DNA from: Beroe forskalii | Taxonomy: Eukaryota; Ctenophora; Nuda; Beroida; Beroidae | Reading direction: 5' to 3' | Assembly (NCBI GenBank): GCA_011033025.1 | Contig: WFMF01000002.1 | Span: forward strand, 1-64,000 | Length of the DNA: 64,000 bases | Shown here: positions 1 to 11,106 of the stretch, piece after piece | Numbering within the stretch: position 1 is the first letter of the stretch | How the letters are laid out: every line of letters begins with the position of its first letter | The notes under the pieces: model-generated | Seen by the model: only the letters and a program-made list of their open reading frames with translations | Databases searched by the model: none | Told to the model about the DNA's origin: nothing | Program-made: the position numbers and the translations under genes

Positions 1-59
1 ACTGGACTCAACGTTCCACCCTTTTTTATTTTGTGGAACCATTTTTTGTTGACGATTTT

Positions 60-300
60 TGGCCGTTTTTTGAAATGGTACCATTTTTGATTGATGATTT
101 TCGACCCTTTCTGAAATGGTACCATTTTTGTTGAAGATTTTCGACCCTTTTCTGAAATGGTACCATTTTTTGTTGATGATTTTCAACCCTTTTCTGAAAT
201 GGTACCATTTTTTGTTGATGATTTTCAACCCTTTTCTGAAATGGTACCATTTTTTGTTTATGATTTTCGACCCTTTTCTAGAATGGTACCATTTTTTACA
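60..300. repeat. 42-bp subterminal tandem repeats with palindrome AAATGGTACCATTT
   Basis: About six imperfect 42-bp units each begin with the perfect palindrome AAATGGTACCATTT followed by a T-rich and TTGATGATTTT-like stretch. The same array recurs in the right arm (7255-7490) and the third arm copy (about 23030-23260). Regularly spaced palindromes near the ends of a transposon are often protein-binding sites, but binding here is inference only. Confidence 0.8.
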
Positions 301-535
301 GATTTTTGGCTTCACTTTTCTTCCTTTCTTCGCTTCTTAGTTTAAATCCGCATTTAAAATCGAGCAAGGATTGCCAGAATTACACATTTTCACCACAATA
401 GAGCCATTTTTGTCTGAAATTTTGATCATTTTGGAAATGGTACCTGGAAAATTAAACCCCCATAAACCCCCAAGTGGATATCAAAAAAGGCAAATGGGGG
501 TTAAATTTTTGGGGGTTTATGGGGTTGCCCCCCCA

Positions 536-1074
536 AATTAGCTGCTTCCTAACTGCTTCCTGATTGCTCGTGTAGAGAGTGTCACGTGACTGTGAAAGAT
601 AACACGTGGGACTTGGGAGGCAGTTAATTACACAGCTGATTGCACTAATGAGATTAGGTGGGAGTCCCAAGGAGTTATATAAGAGACCTCATAAGACAGA
701 CAACATAGAAGTGTGTTCAACCGGAAATCTCTACGTGACACCATGTAGCTTGTAGATTTATTAAAAGCTCATCCATGCCGATTAGATTAACAGACACCTC
801 AGTTGTCTGTCTAATGAGGTTTCCTATTCCTCGCACCTTATCCCATTAGCGATAGTTTAGCCGCACGGCGTCCAGTCATGAGTAATTAGCTGCTTCCTAA
901 CTGCTTCCTAACTGTTTCCTGATTGCTCGTGTCACGTGACTGTGAAAGATAACACGTGGGTAGTTTATCGGGGGACAGCTAATTACACAGCTAATTACAC
1001 CAATGAGATTAGGTGGGAGTCTTATGGGGTAATAGGAAACCTCATTAGGCAGACATAAAAAGTGTCTTGAACCG
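536..1074. repeat. Two diverged direct copies of a promoter-like block (CACGTG pairs, TATA)
   Basis: Positions 536-724 and 884-1074 are imperfect direct repeats about 350 bp apart. Each has paired CACGTG boxes (583-588 and 603-608; 933-938 and 953-958) and a block reading ATTAGGTGGGAGTC. The first also has a TATATAAG box at 676-683. Both are mirrored in the right arm. The layout looks like RNA polymerase II promoter architecture, but no downstream reading frame was found, so function is unproven. Confidence 0.5.
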
Positions 1075-1197
1075 GCTGGTATTTCCTTCTACCTCTGTAT
1101 CGGCTGCTTTTCTCGTGTATTTTCAGTGGCATATATCGTCTTGATTGTCACTGGTTTCTGTAATTTGGACGTACCTTAGTACACTTAAGAACGGCGT

Positions 1198-1240
1198 CAC
1201 TTAATTAGTGCGGTTTGGAAAAAACCGCACTAATTAAGTG
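1198..1240. repeat. Near-perfect hairpin inside the arm
   Basis: CACTTAATTAGTGCGGTTT is followed after a three-base loop by its reverse complement. The right arm carries the same hairpin near 6328-6364, and a decayed relative lies at about 10003-10100. It may be the remnant of a very short element whose two ends are fused. Confidence 0.75.
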
Positions 1241-1384
1241 TATAGTATTTAAGTGCACATAAAATTAATGTTTTTATTCGGACATGAATTAATGAATAAC
1301 TATACTACCGGATTTAAATGTATAGTACTTATAGTGGCCAAAACAATAAGTACAATTATAAAGTGACTGTTAGCTAAAACTTAA

Positions 1385-2749
1385 AGGACGAGTAAAGCGA
1401 AATTTAAGATTTCATATTATGATAGGTATCATAATTAAAAGCACTTTAGTCAAAGTCCGATGTTTCTATTCACTTCCTACCGCACGCTACTGCTAAATCA
1501 AAGAGCAATTCAAGGCGCAAAATATGATGCAGTATGGTCCCCAGTATCAAATTACACCCTGAGTTCACTATGTAAACACAGTATATATTGCACTGTTTTT
1601 GACGGTTTTTGTTGATTTTTTAACGCCTCGATTACTAATTAGATAGATTTGTTGGTTTTATTATTGACTCAGAAAATTGAGAATTCCTCTAGACGAAACA
1701 AAACGGTGTTTAATCACTCATATGCGATGGATAATTACCTTAGTGGTAGAAATTAAGAAGTGTACTATTTAAGGTAGTAAGCAATTTTACTGTCTTAAAT
1801 AGTACACTCCTTAAATTCTACAAATCTTAATTTCTACATACCGTAATTTGTACAACACCAAAATTTTAGAAAATTTTGTTCAAGTAAAGATTTGTACATC
1901 CTTACCTATCTTTCCTTTCACTACAATATTAAGGCATTCTATTTTCTCTCAATACAGGTTCAGAATTTTTCAGCGAAAGCATCAGTGCAGACAAATCAAA
2001 TTTGATATGATCAACAATTATCAATGGATAAAAATTATAGGGATTTCTTCGGCTTTTACGTCTTCCTGCACATCTTCCATATCTTCCACCTCAAGCCCAA
2101 TAAAACCATCTTCGATATCTTCGATGTTTTCATCAGGAAACAAGACCTTCAAAATTTCAGCAGAATCATCGGCCAATCTTTCATCAAACGGAGGCAGTGA
2201 AACATTGCAAAGAACATGGTGTTGACTCTAGGATGCTCATTGACCCGTTTGCTAATCTGTTTCTCTAGAACGCCTAGCTTTAGTTTTGTCTATATTTCGT
2301 AGATCCCAAATAAATTGAATTCAATGGAAAAATCTGCCCTTTTCTTGTTTTCACATCGGTATTTTTGGTTGAAAATTGGTGAAACGACGTGAAATTTAGT
2401 CCTAGAATTGCCTGATTTTTGTAGAAATTTTACTGCCTTAATAAGTACACTTCTTAATTAGTACGTCCTTAATAAATACACATCTTAATTTCTACCACTA
2501 AGGTATACCAAAACGCAAGATAAATAACATGCAAAGTACATAACATGCAAGGTCGCGTGGATAGGAAGGGGACCAGATTTCGGCATCAAGTGCATGTTAT
2601 GTATGATAAATATATGGAAGGGAATATCTCGTCTTGTGGGTGTGGTAGAATCTTCGTTTTTCCATGATTAGATTAGAGAATTGCCTTAGATTCTGTAAAC
2701 AACGTCTCAGAACGATATTTGAACAAAATTTCTTCGCTTTACTCGTCCT
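1385..2749. mobile_element. Nonautonomous DNA transposon with TTAA target duplication
   Basis: The element has perfect 17-bp terminal inverted repeats, AGGACGAGTAAAGCGAA at 1385-1401 and its reverse complement at 2733-2749. TTAA flanks both sides (1381-1384 and 2750-2753). The uninterrupted target sequence exists in the window at 10258-10261, where the two flanks join with a single TTAA. TTAA duplication is typical of the piggyBac and Kolobok superfamilies; the termini do not let me choose. The interior carries a second nested element (1738-2503) and no transposase frame. Confidence 0.85.
1738..2503. mobile_element. Nested TA-flanked element with about 28-bp inverted ends
   Basis: CCTTAGTGGTAGAAATTAAG starts at 1738, and its reverse complement ends at 2503; the match continues for about 28 bp with one mismatch. 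Both ends are flanked by TA (1736-1737 and 2504-2505), the target preference of Tc1/mariner-type elements. The inside contains further AAGTGTACTATTTAAG-type palindromic sequence. A 125-codon frame at 1848-2225 is serine-rich and unrecognised. This is a MITE-like insertion inside the TTAA element. Confidence 0.7.
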
Positions 2750-2753
2750 TTAA

Positions 2754-3248
2754 ATAGTTTAAAGAAATAAAGTGTAATGGATACTATAACTTATTACTGT
2801 AGGAAATTTGATTTATTTTCAAAATTGCAAAATTTTCGATTGTTGGTCCTATGAATAATACGCAGGTCTGAAACCAGAACGTTTCACTGAGTATCTCTGA
2901 CATCAGGACGTGACACTCCATGTACTAGGTATCTGAGTAATATTAAACCGTGCCATCACATATGTACATAGACTATATGCATTTCGTATCTAAAACCAGT
3001 ACATCAGACTACGCGTGAAGAATCAAAGAAACCTGGTCTGGCACAAGAACAATCACATTTCATATTAGAAAAAATAGCAATTTGTTGACCTATATTGTCT
3101 TGCTTAATATTCCTTGTTTAGTTGACCTTGTCTCTTCCATTTTGTTTGATATACTTTTAGAATTCCCATATAGTGATGTATTTGACTATATGAAATAGTT
3201 TTAAGGTTTTAGAATGAGTCCCATGTTGAAGTGACGTCTCCAGCAGAC
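2754..3248. other. Spacer without genes
   Basis: The first hundred bases repeat, in reverse complement, the sequence next to the empty TTAA site at about 10150-10257. They represent the older DNA into which the 1385-2749 element inserted. The rest is AT-rich with no supported feature. Confidence 0.6.
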
Positions 3249-3376
3249 AAATGTCCCACTTTGTCCCGCAATGTCCCGCTTTGTCCCACTTTTGTCCCGT
3301 TGCTCACCTGTTTTTCCGAACGGGACATTTTTTGGAGCGGGACAAAGCGGGACAAACCGGGACAAAGCGGGACGTT
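3249..3376. repeat. Inverted array of GTCCCGCTTT / GGGACAAAGC units
   Basis: Several GTCCCGCTTT-like units on the left are answered by AAAGCGGGAC-like units on the right around a centre near 3310. Either strand could form a strong GC-rich stem. It directly abuts the CACACC array, so it may be the edge or nucleation point of that array. Confidence 0.7.
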
Positions 3377-5047
3377 GGCCCCCCCGCCCACCCACACACC
3401 CACAAACACCCTCACACACCCCCACACACCCACACTCACCCACACACACCAACACACCCCCACACTCCCCCACACACCCTCACACACCCTCACACACCCA
3501 CACACACACCCATACACACCCATACACACCCACACACATCCCCCCACATACCCTCACACAACCCCCACACACCCCCACATACCCTCACACACCCAAACAC
3601 ACCCGCACACACCCATACACACCCACACACACCCCCACACACCCCCACACTCCCCCACACACCCTCACACACCCCACACACACACCCATACACACCCATA
3701 CACACCCACACACGCCCACCCACACACCCACAAACACCCACACACACCCACACACACCCACACACACCAACACACACACACACACACACACACACCCACA
3801 CACACCCACACACACCCACACACACTCCACATCCCCCACACACCCCTACACACCCCAAACACCCCCACACTCACCCCCACTCACCCACACTCACCCACAC
3901 ACACACACACCCACCCACTCACCCACACACACCCACACACACCCCCACACACCCCCACACACCCACACACACCCCCACACACCCCCCACACCCCCACACA
4001 CCCCCACACACACCCACACACACCAACACACACCAACACACACCCACACACACCCAAACACACTCCACATCCCCCCACACACCCCTACACCCCCACACTC
4101 ACCCCCACTCACCCACACTCACCCACACTCACCCACACTCACCCACACACACCCACACTCACCCACACTCACCAACACTCACCCACACACACACACACCC
4201 ACTCACACACCCACACACACCCCCACAAACCCACAAACACCCACACACACCCCCACACACCCCCACACCCCCACACACCCCCAAACACCCCCACACACAC
4301 CCACAAACACCCACACACACCCAAATACACCCATACACACCCACACACACCCACCCACACACCCACAAACACCCACACACACCCACACAAACCCACACAC
4401 CCACACACACCCGCACACACACACACCCACACACACCCACACACCCCCACACACCCACAAACACACACCCACACACATACCCACAAACACCCACACCCCA
4501 CACAACCCCACATACCCTCACACAACCCCTACACACACCCCCATATACCCCCACACACACCCACACACACCCAAACACACCCACACACACCCACACATAC
4601 CCACACACACCAACACACCCCCACACACCAACACACCCCCACACACCACCACACACCACCACACACCACCACACACCACCACACACCCCCACACACCCCC
4701 ACACACCCCCACACACACCAACACACACTCCACATCCCCCCACACACCCTACACACCCCCACACACCCCCACACTCACCCCCACTCACCCACACACACCC
4801 ACACACACCCACACTCACCCACACTCACCAACACTCACCCACACACACCCACACACACCCCCACACACCCCCACACACACCCCCCACACACCCACACACA
4901 CCCACACACACCCACACATACCCCCACACACACCCACACACACCCAAACACACCCACACACCCACAAAGTACACCCACATACCCCATATCAAACACATTG
5001 GTGAAACACCCATTTTGTTTGAACACACACCCCCCACACACCCACAC

Positions 5048-5080
<33 letters not shown>
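3377..5080. repeat. 1.7-kb CACACC/CCCACA simple-sequence array
   Basis: The plus strand is almost entirely C and A (CACACCC, CACACAC and variants), with rare T. The complementary strand is thus GTGTGGG-rich and could form G-quadruplexes. Higher-order segments recur: blocks with CACACTCCACATCCCCCCACACACCC-like islands reappear near 3820, 4065 and 4730, so the array grew partly by block duplication. Reading frames of hundreds of codons exist on both strands only because the base composition excludes stop codons. I do not annotate them as genes. Confidence 0.95.
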
Positions 5081-5083
<3 letters not shown>

Positions 5084-5385
5084 ACACAGTACACTCTAAT
5101 TATGTGCCCCAAGATATCCTGAAAGTTTGGTGAAAATCGGTAAGAGAAATTTTGAGTAAATCGACTTTTTCGAAATTTGTACGCATTCAAAATATATCCT
5201 TGCGTTTCAAGTCATATCTCGGATTTGGCACATAGAAATTCCTTGAAACTTACACAGTACACTCCAATTATGTGCCCCAAGATATCCTGAAAGTTTGGTG
5301 AAAATCGGTAAGAGAAATTTTGAGTAAATCGACTTTTTCGAAATTTGTACGCATTCAAAATATATCCTTGCGTTTCAAGTCATAT
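5081..5385. repeat. 168-bp tandem duplication
   Basis: The block starting CTTACACAGTACACTC at 5081 is repeated from 5249 with only a few changes. The second copy is cut short where the 13-bp array begins. Confidence 0.85.
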
Positions 5386-5700
5386 CGACGAATCGTCGAA
5401 TCGAAGAATCGAATCGAAGAATCGAATCGAAGAATCGAATCGAAGAATCGAATCGAAGAATCGAATCGAAGCATCGAATCGAAGAATCGAATCGAAGCAT
5501 CGAATCGAAGAATCGAATTGAACAATCGAATCGAAGAATCGAATCGAACAACCGAATCGAACAATCGAATCGAAGAATCGAATCGAAGAATCGAATCGAA
5601 GAATCGAATCGAAGAATCGAATCGAAGAATCGAATCGAAGAATCGAATCGAAGAATCGAATCGAAGAATCGAATCGAAGAATCGAATCGAAGAATCGACA
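5386..5700. repeat. 13-bp minisatellite (GAATCGAATCGAA)n
   Basis: About 24 copies of GAATCGAATCGAA occur, with occasional GCATCG or ACAATCG variants. Because 39 bp is 13 codons, repetitive frames occur on both strands and have no coding support. Confidence 0.95.
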
Positions 5701-6125
5701 TCTGTGTTAGCCGTGAGGCAACTATTTCATATTAAACTGTATGAAATAGAAATATACATACAAAGCCAAGTCACAGAGCAGTAACGTCAGACTTATAATC
5801 ATAAGGTATTCATAGATCTAGGTTCTAACTAACTAGAATTCTAACTTTACGATGAAATGAAATAATCAAGACTTGTCTACAAAATAATGTTCACTTTTAT
5901 TGAGCGATTCATAAAATCTAGTGTCTAAATTCTAACTAACATCTAGCTCTGCAATTGAAAAAAAAATATCAATGTCAAGCTGTGTTAGCTGTGAGGCGAC
6001 TGTGTCACTGTGTCATAGCTAACTGTATGAATATTGTGTGGCATTTTGTGGTGGCATTTTGTGGTGCTAATCGTACCTTTTTAATGGTTTTAACAATTTA
6101 CAATGCTGTACCTACTGCGAATTTT
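5701..6125. other. Spacer without genes
   Basis: AT-rich interior DNA of the foldback-like element. A short segment mentioning GTGTTAGC(C/T)GTGAGGC occurs twice (about 5703 and 5982), suggesting a small old duplication. Nothing else is supported. Confidence 0.5.
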
Positions 6126-7696
6126 AAGTTTTAGCTAACAGTCACTTTATAATTGTACTTATTGTTTTGGCCACTAAAAGTACTATACATTTAAATCCGG
6201 TAACTGTATAGTTATTCATTGATTCATGTCCGAAAAATAACAAAATCGAAAAAACGCAAAATTCAGAGAATTGTTCACTTAATTAGCATACACTTAATTT
6301 TATGCGCACTTAAATACTGTACACTTAATTAGTGCGGTTTTTTCCAAACCGCACTAATTAAGTGACGCCGTTCTTAAGTGTACTAAGGTACGTCCAAATT
6401 ACAGAAACCAGTGACAATCAAGACGATATATGCCACTGAAAATACACGGGAAAAGCAGCCGATACAGAGGTAGAAGGAAATACCAGCCGGTTCAAGACAC
6501 TTTTTATGTCTGCCTAATGAGGTTTCCTATTACCCCATAAGACTCCCACCTAATCTCATTGGTGTAATTAGCTGTGTAATTAGCTGTCCCCCGATAAACT
6601 ATCCACGTGTTATCTTTCACAGTCACGTGACACGAGCAATCAGGAAACAGTTAGGAAGCAGTTAGGAAGCAGCTAATTACTCATGACTGGACGCCGTGCG
6701 GCTAAACTATCGCTAATGGGATAAGGTGCGAGGAATAGGAAACCTCATTAGACAGACAACTGAGGTGTCTGTTAATCTAATCGGCATGGATGAGCTTTTA
6801 ATAAATCTACAAGCTACATGGTGTCACGTAGAGATTTCCGGTTGAACACACTTCTATGTTGTCTGTCTTATGAGGTCTCTTATATAACTCCTTGGGACTC
6901 CCACCTAATCTCATTATAGTGCAATCAGCTGTGTAATTAACTGCCTCCCAAGTCCCACGTGTCATCTTTCACAGTCACGTGACACTCTCTACACGAGCAA
7001 TCAGGAAGCAGTTAGGAAGCAGCTAATTTGGGGGGGGCAACCCCCATAAACCCCCAAAAATTTAACCCCCATTTGCCTTTTTTGATATCCACTTGGGGGT
7101 TTATGGGGGTTTAATTTTCCAGGTACCATTTCCAAAATGATCAAAATTTCAGACAAAAATGGCTCTATTGTGGTGAAAATGTGTAATTCTGGCAATCCTT
7201 GCTCGATTTTAAATGCGGATTTAAACTAAGAAGCGAAGAAAGGAAGAAAAGTGAAGCCAAAAATCTCTAAAAAAATGGTACCATTCTAGAAAAGGGTCGA
7301 AAATCATAAACAAAAAATGGTACCATTTCAGAAAAGGGTTGAAAATCATCAACAAAAAATGGTACCATTTCAGAAAAGGGTCGAAAATCATCAACAAAAA
7401 TGGTACCATTTCAGAAAGGGTCGAAAATCATCAATCAAAAATGGTACCATTTCAAAAAACGGCCAAAAATCGTCAACAAAAAATGGTTCCACAAAATAAA
7501 AAAGGGTGGAACGTTGAGTCCAGTGAGGATCGTACACTGCTGTCAGGTATGGACTGTCGACTGGTGTCTAGTTGGAAGTTGGGACGTAAATTAAGGCTTG
7601 AAATTAGCACTTTTGTACTTTCCAACTTGATACCAACTGTCTATATTCCACCAGTCTACATTAGTGTCAGAGTGAGATTCTTAGGGGTGTCATTAT
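6126..7696. repeat. Right arm of the long inverted repeat
   Basis: This is the reverse complement of 1-1384, including the hairpin, the two promoter-like blocks and the 42-bp palindrome array (7255-7490). It extends about 170 bp further to a terminus near 7696, fixed by comparison with the third copy, whose end is near 22791. Its inner boundary falls exactly at the TTAA that received the transposon in the left arm. Confidence 0.75.
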
Positions 7697-7875
7697 ACAA
7701 CTGATAGTTGGTACATGAGGTAAGAACATAGGCATAGCAGGAGAACTGTATTTAGACGAGTGTTGGCATGAAAAATTACAAAAAGACATAACAATTAGCA
7801 TCATGGACCATGGTAACACGTATGAAGTGAATAAATTGGACATCCTGACCGGTTATGATACATTGGCTCTCCCAG
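7697..7875. other. Spacer
   Basis: Unique DNA between the foldback arm and the inverted duplication starting at 7876. No feature seen. Confidence 0.4.
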
Positions 7876-8198
7876 TCCCCCAACTTGCCAGCCCAATTAA
7901 AATTTATTTGATTATTCTTGCAATCTTACCACTTAATTAATGGTTGTTTTCAAGAAAAGGTGCTCAATTGAAATCAAAGACTGAGGGAGCTTTTGCCATA
8001 GCTAATTTCATCAATAATTGCCAGCTGGATAAATTGCAGCTCGGCCATCCTAAGCGATTTACAAATGAATAACATTCAGGAATCGGACAGCTATGAAATT
8101 GTTTGCTGCGTTGACTTGATGCAGAGCGAAACGTTCACTATTTGTGCGCTAAGAATGCGCGCAATCCTCAGATCCGCGGATTAACAGTGATCATAGCC
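7876..8198. repeat. Inverted duplication, outer pair, left copy
   Basis: About 320 bp is present almost unchanged in reverse complement at 18452-18768, more than 10 kb away. It includes the run CGCGCAATCCTCAGATCCGC. No coding sequence is evident. Confidence 0.85.
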
Positions 8199-8965
8199 TG
8201 TGCCCTTTTGAAAAAAGTTCTCGGATTTTTCCGTTTCAGTGCTAATTATGTTTATTGGGTCATTACAAAGTACTGTGCAAAGTTTTAGATCGAAAAAATG
8301 AATTTAAATGGTTCGTCGGCCGCACCTCATTTTTAAACGAAATATGGTCATATCTCAGCTACCTATGGGGTAAAAATTACCAGAGAAACGGGCAAATTCC
8401 TATTTTCTTGTTTTAAACGCGACACAATCAAAATGAATTGGACTCTGTTCATTCTTCTGTGATTTGATCTACTGCTGCAGCATGTTCATGATGCTCTGCT
8501 TAACTTAATTAGGGCTCGCTCGCACTCCGCGAGTAGTCACGTGATTAGCCTGTACTGGCCCGAGTCACGTGGGTAGTTAGGGAGGTGGGAACTGCGGCGT
8601 TGTTTGTGTTTCGAGGATCCACGCAGTGTACAAGGCGAGATAATGTTTCGATTGCCTCATAATCCTACCAATTCCCGCATAGGATAAACTGACGGTTCAA
8701 CAACATTAACATACCACATTGAGCTCTGATAGTGATGTCATCTCGTCCACATATTTATCGGTATCCAGTGCACATATTCGAATACACTCGAGAGTACTGT
8801 AACTGTAAATGTCAGCTATCATAGGTAAAATTGTAATATGGGAAAAGTCAAACTAATTACTAAACGACATTCAGTAAAACTAAAATGAATAAATTATAAA
8901 TGGATTCAATGATTCAAATTAAACTGACTGAGACTCCACTGGACGGCTCCAAAAAAGACTGCACT
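8199..8965. other. Spacer without genes
   Basis: Mixed-composition DNA. Two CACGTG-type boxes (near 8538 and 8573) sit in sequence resembling the promoter-like blocks of the foldback arms. No reading frame is convincing. Confidence 0.4.
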
Positions 8966-9085
8966 TCACTCGACTCGACTCGTCGAGTCGATTCGTCGAG
9001 TCGAGTCGAGTCGTCGAATCGAGTTGTCGAGTCGAGTCGAGTCGAGTCGAGTCGAGGAGTCAAGTCGTGGAGTCAAGTCGTCGAT
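8966..9085. repeat. TCGAG-type pentanucleotide array
   Basis: Runs of TCGAG and TCGTCGAG occur. The right part (8990-9090) is the reverse complement of 19629-19705, including the distinctive CAAGTCGTGGAGTCAAGTCG segment, so the two arrays share a common origin. Confidence 0.9.
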
Positions 9086-9087
9086 TC

Positions 9088-9250
9088 GTAACATATGAAC
9101 TCGTAACATACACCTATGAACTTTAAACATACCCCTATGAACTCGTAACATACCCCTATGAACTCTAAACGTACCCCTATGAACTCTAAACGTACCCCTA
9201 TGAACTCTAAACGTACTCCTATGAACTCATAGCATACTCCTATGAGAGTA
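9088..9250. repeat. 21-bp minisatellite, reverse orientation
   Basis: Seven or so units of the CATACCCCTATGAACTCTAAA type occur, the reverse complement of the 10350-10860 array. It joins directly to the TCGAG array. Confidence 0.9.
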
Positions 9251-9294
9251 TGAGTTAAATACAAAAAAATTTTTACCTAGTAGGTACCTAATTA

Positions 9295-9385
9295 ACATCA
9301 AAATGTTGCAAAAGATGTTATACTGTCGCATAAAGATGTTATACTGTTGCAAAAAGATGTTATACTGTTTCAAGTAAGATGTTGA
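9295..9385. repeat. Short tandem repeat of AAGATGTTATACTGT
   Basis: Four units of about 22 bp with the core AAGATGTTATACTGT. No further function is apparent. Confidence 0.8.
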
Positions 9386-9640
9386 GCAAAACGGTATAGA
9401 ATTGAGTGAATTCAAGCCACTTTAACCCAGCACCTATACGACTTACTACTGTAGACTTACTACTGTAATTTGTTGACTCAACAAGATGAGAAGATGGGAT
9501 TGTCACTCAATCAAGTTGACATCGTTGAACGTTTCACAATTGACACTAGTGCATGTTCCACACTGCTCAATTTTACGTTTCACACTTGGCACCGGTCTAT
9601 GTTCGACACCTTACTCTACAGTGGAACCTAGAGTGAAGTG

Positions 9641-9795
9641 CTGATCGAACACTGGTGTCAAGTGTTGAACGTAGGTACCTACGCACAGTGTTGATTGATT
9701 GATTGAAAACCCTCCGTGGAGGGGTGCCGCTTTTATGGGCAAAGAAAGGTACCTATTTTACAATCATATTATTTGAATATATGGTAACAATATAA
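9641..9795. repeat. Inverted duplication, inner pair, left copy
   Basis: Reverse complement of 17709-17868. It contains an internal palindrome-like stretch (TTGATTGATTGATTGA, then CCCTCCGTGGAGGG). The palindrome suggests the end of a mobile element. Confidence 0.8.
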
Positions 9796-10349
9796 TCATA
9801 ATATTATAATTCACTCATTGAACACATATTATTAATAACAACTAGCGTTTGCCCGCGAAAATTCGCGGAAACAATTAGCCTGATATACCTGTGGCAAGTA
9901 GCTATCAGCTACTTGCTTCATGACGTCATCTTTGATTAGATCACCGCTACCGCTTACCGAGGATTAAAGATATTCGCCGAAATGCAACTCACATTACCGT
10001 ATACCTTAGTACACTTAAGACTTTAAGAACGGCATCACGTAATTTGTGCGCACTTGAAGATCGGAGCACTTTATTAGTGCGGTTTTTACTAGATAGAAAA
10101 CGATGTGGAAATTTGAATAAATTTGAAATTTTGCTTTTGATTGCAGGACATCATATTCATAGGACCAACAATCGAAAATTTTGCAATTTTGAAAATAAAT
10201 CAAATTTCCTACAGTAATAAGTTATAGTATCCATTACACTTTATTTCTTTAAACTATTTAAGTTTTAGCTAACAGTCACTTTATAATTGTCCGGTAACTG
10301 TATAGTTATTCATTAATTCATGTCCGAATAAAAACAAAATCGAAAAAGG
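9796..10349. other. Spacer holding foldback-arm fragments and the empty TTAA site
   Basis: About 10003-10100 resembles the arm hairpin region. About 10130-10340 matches the arm interior and the DNA next to the TTAA transposon. Here AAACTATTTAAGTTTTAGC is uninterrupted, which is the pre-insertion state of 1381-2753. A fragment CTAGCGTTTGCCCGCG occurs near 9842. No gene was found. Confidence 0.65.
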
Positions 10350-11106
10350 GGTATGCTACGAGTTCATAGGGGTATGCTACGAGTTCATAGGGGTATGTTT
10401 AGAGTTCATAGGGATATGTTTAAAGTTCATAGGGGTATGTTAAGAGTTCATAGGGGTATGTTTAGAGTTCATAGGGGTATGTTAAGAGTACATAGGGGTA
10501 TGTTTAGAGTTCATAGGGGTACGTTTAGAGTTCATAGGGGTATGTTAAGAGTTCATAGGGGTATGTTTAAAGTTCATAGGGGTATGTTAAGAGTTCTTAG
10601 GGGTATGTTTAGAGTTCATAGGGGTGTGTTAAGAGTTCATAGGGGTATGTTTAAAGTTCATAGGGGTATGTTAAGAGTTCATAGGGGTATGTTTAGAGTT
10701 CATAGGGGTGTGTTTATAGTTCATAGGGGTGTGTTTAGAGTTCATATAGGTATGTTTAGAGTTCTTATGGGTATGTTAAGAGTTCGTAGGGGGTATGCTA
10801 CGAGTTCATAGGGGTATGTTTAGAGTTCATAGGGATATGTTTAGAGTTCATAGGGGTATGTAAAGAGTGTGATAGGCTAACTTAGGAGTGTGATAGGCTT
10901 ACTCAAGGGTGTGATAGGCTAACTTAAGAGTGTGATAGGCTTACTTAGGGGTGTGATAGGCTTACTTATGAGTGGATTAGGGTGGGTAATGAGTTGATTG
11001 GGATGGGTTATGAGTGGAAAGGGGTGGGTTATGAGTTGATTGGGGTGGGTTATGAGTAGATTGGGGTGAGTTATGAGTTGATAGGGGTGGGTTATGAGTT
11101 GATTGG
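10350..11106. repeat. 21-bp minisatellite, three successive variants
   Basis: From 10350 to 10860 the unit is about GGGGTATGTTTAGAGTTCAT with A. From 10861 to about 10970 it becomes GTGTGATAGGCTAACTTAAG-like. To 11106 it becomes GGGGTGGGTTATGAGTTGAT-like. The shared 21-bp period and related sequence indicate stepwise drift within one array. Open frames through it reflect 7-codon periodicity only. Confidence 0.92.

Larger units (their letters stand above)
1..1384. repeat. Left arm of a long inverted repeat (foldback-like element)
   Basis: This stretch is the near-exact reverse complement of 6126-7528. Position 1 pairs with about 7528, and the right arm continues to about 7696, so roughly 170 bases of this arm lie before the window. 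A third copy in the same orientation as this one is at 22791-23425. Long inverted arms built partly of short tandem repeats are the hallmark of foldback-type DNA elements, and that is my best guess. No transposase is visible between the arms. The outer target duplication cannot be tested because the left end is outside the window. Confidence 0.75.

Noticed and set aside
3231-5122. Frames of over 570 codons in all three plus frames, rich in Thr, His and Pro
   Set aside because: The C/A-only composition cannot form stop codons, and all frames are open at once. This is a simple-sequence array, not a gene.
5320-5784. 154-codon Glu/Ser/Asn/Arg/Ile repeat frame
   Set aside because: It is the 13-bp array read in codons; the opposite strand is equally open.
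9641-9795. Possible Helitron end because of the short palindrome CCCTCCGTGGAGGG
   Set aside because: No TC...CTRR termini or A|T insertion context could be shown.
10353-10811. 152-codon frame with a Val-His-Arg-Gly type repeat
   Set aside because: It is the 7-codon periodicity of the 21-bp minisatellite.
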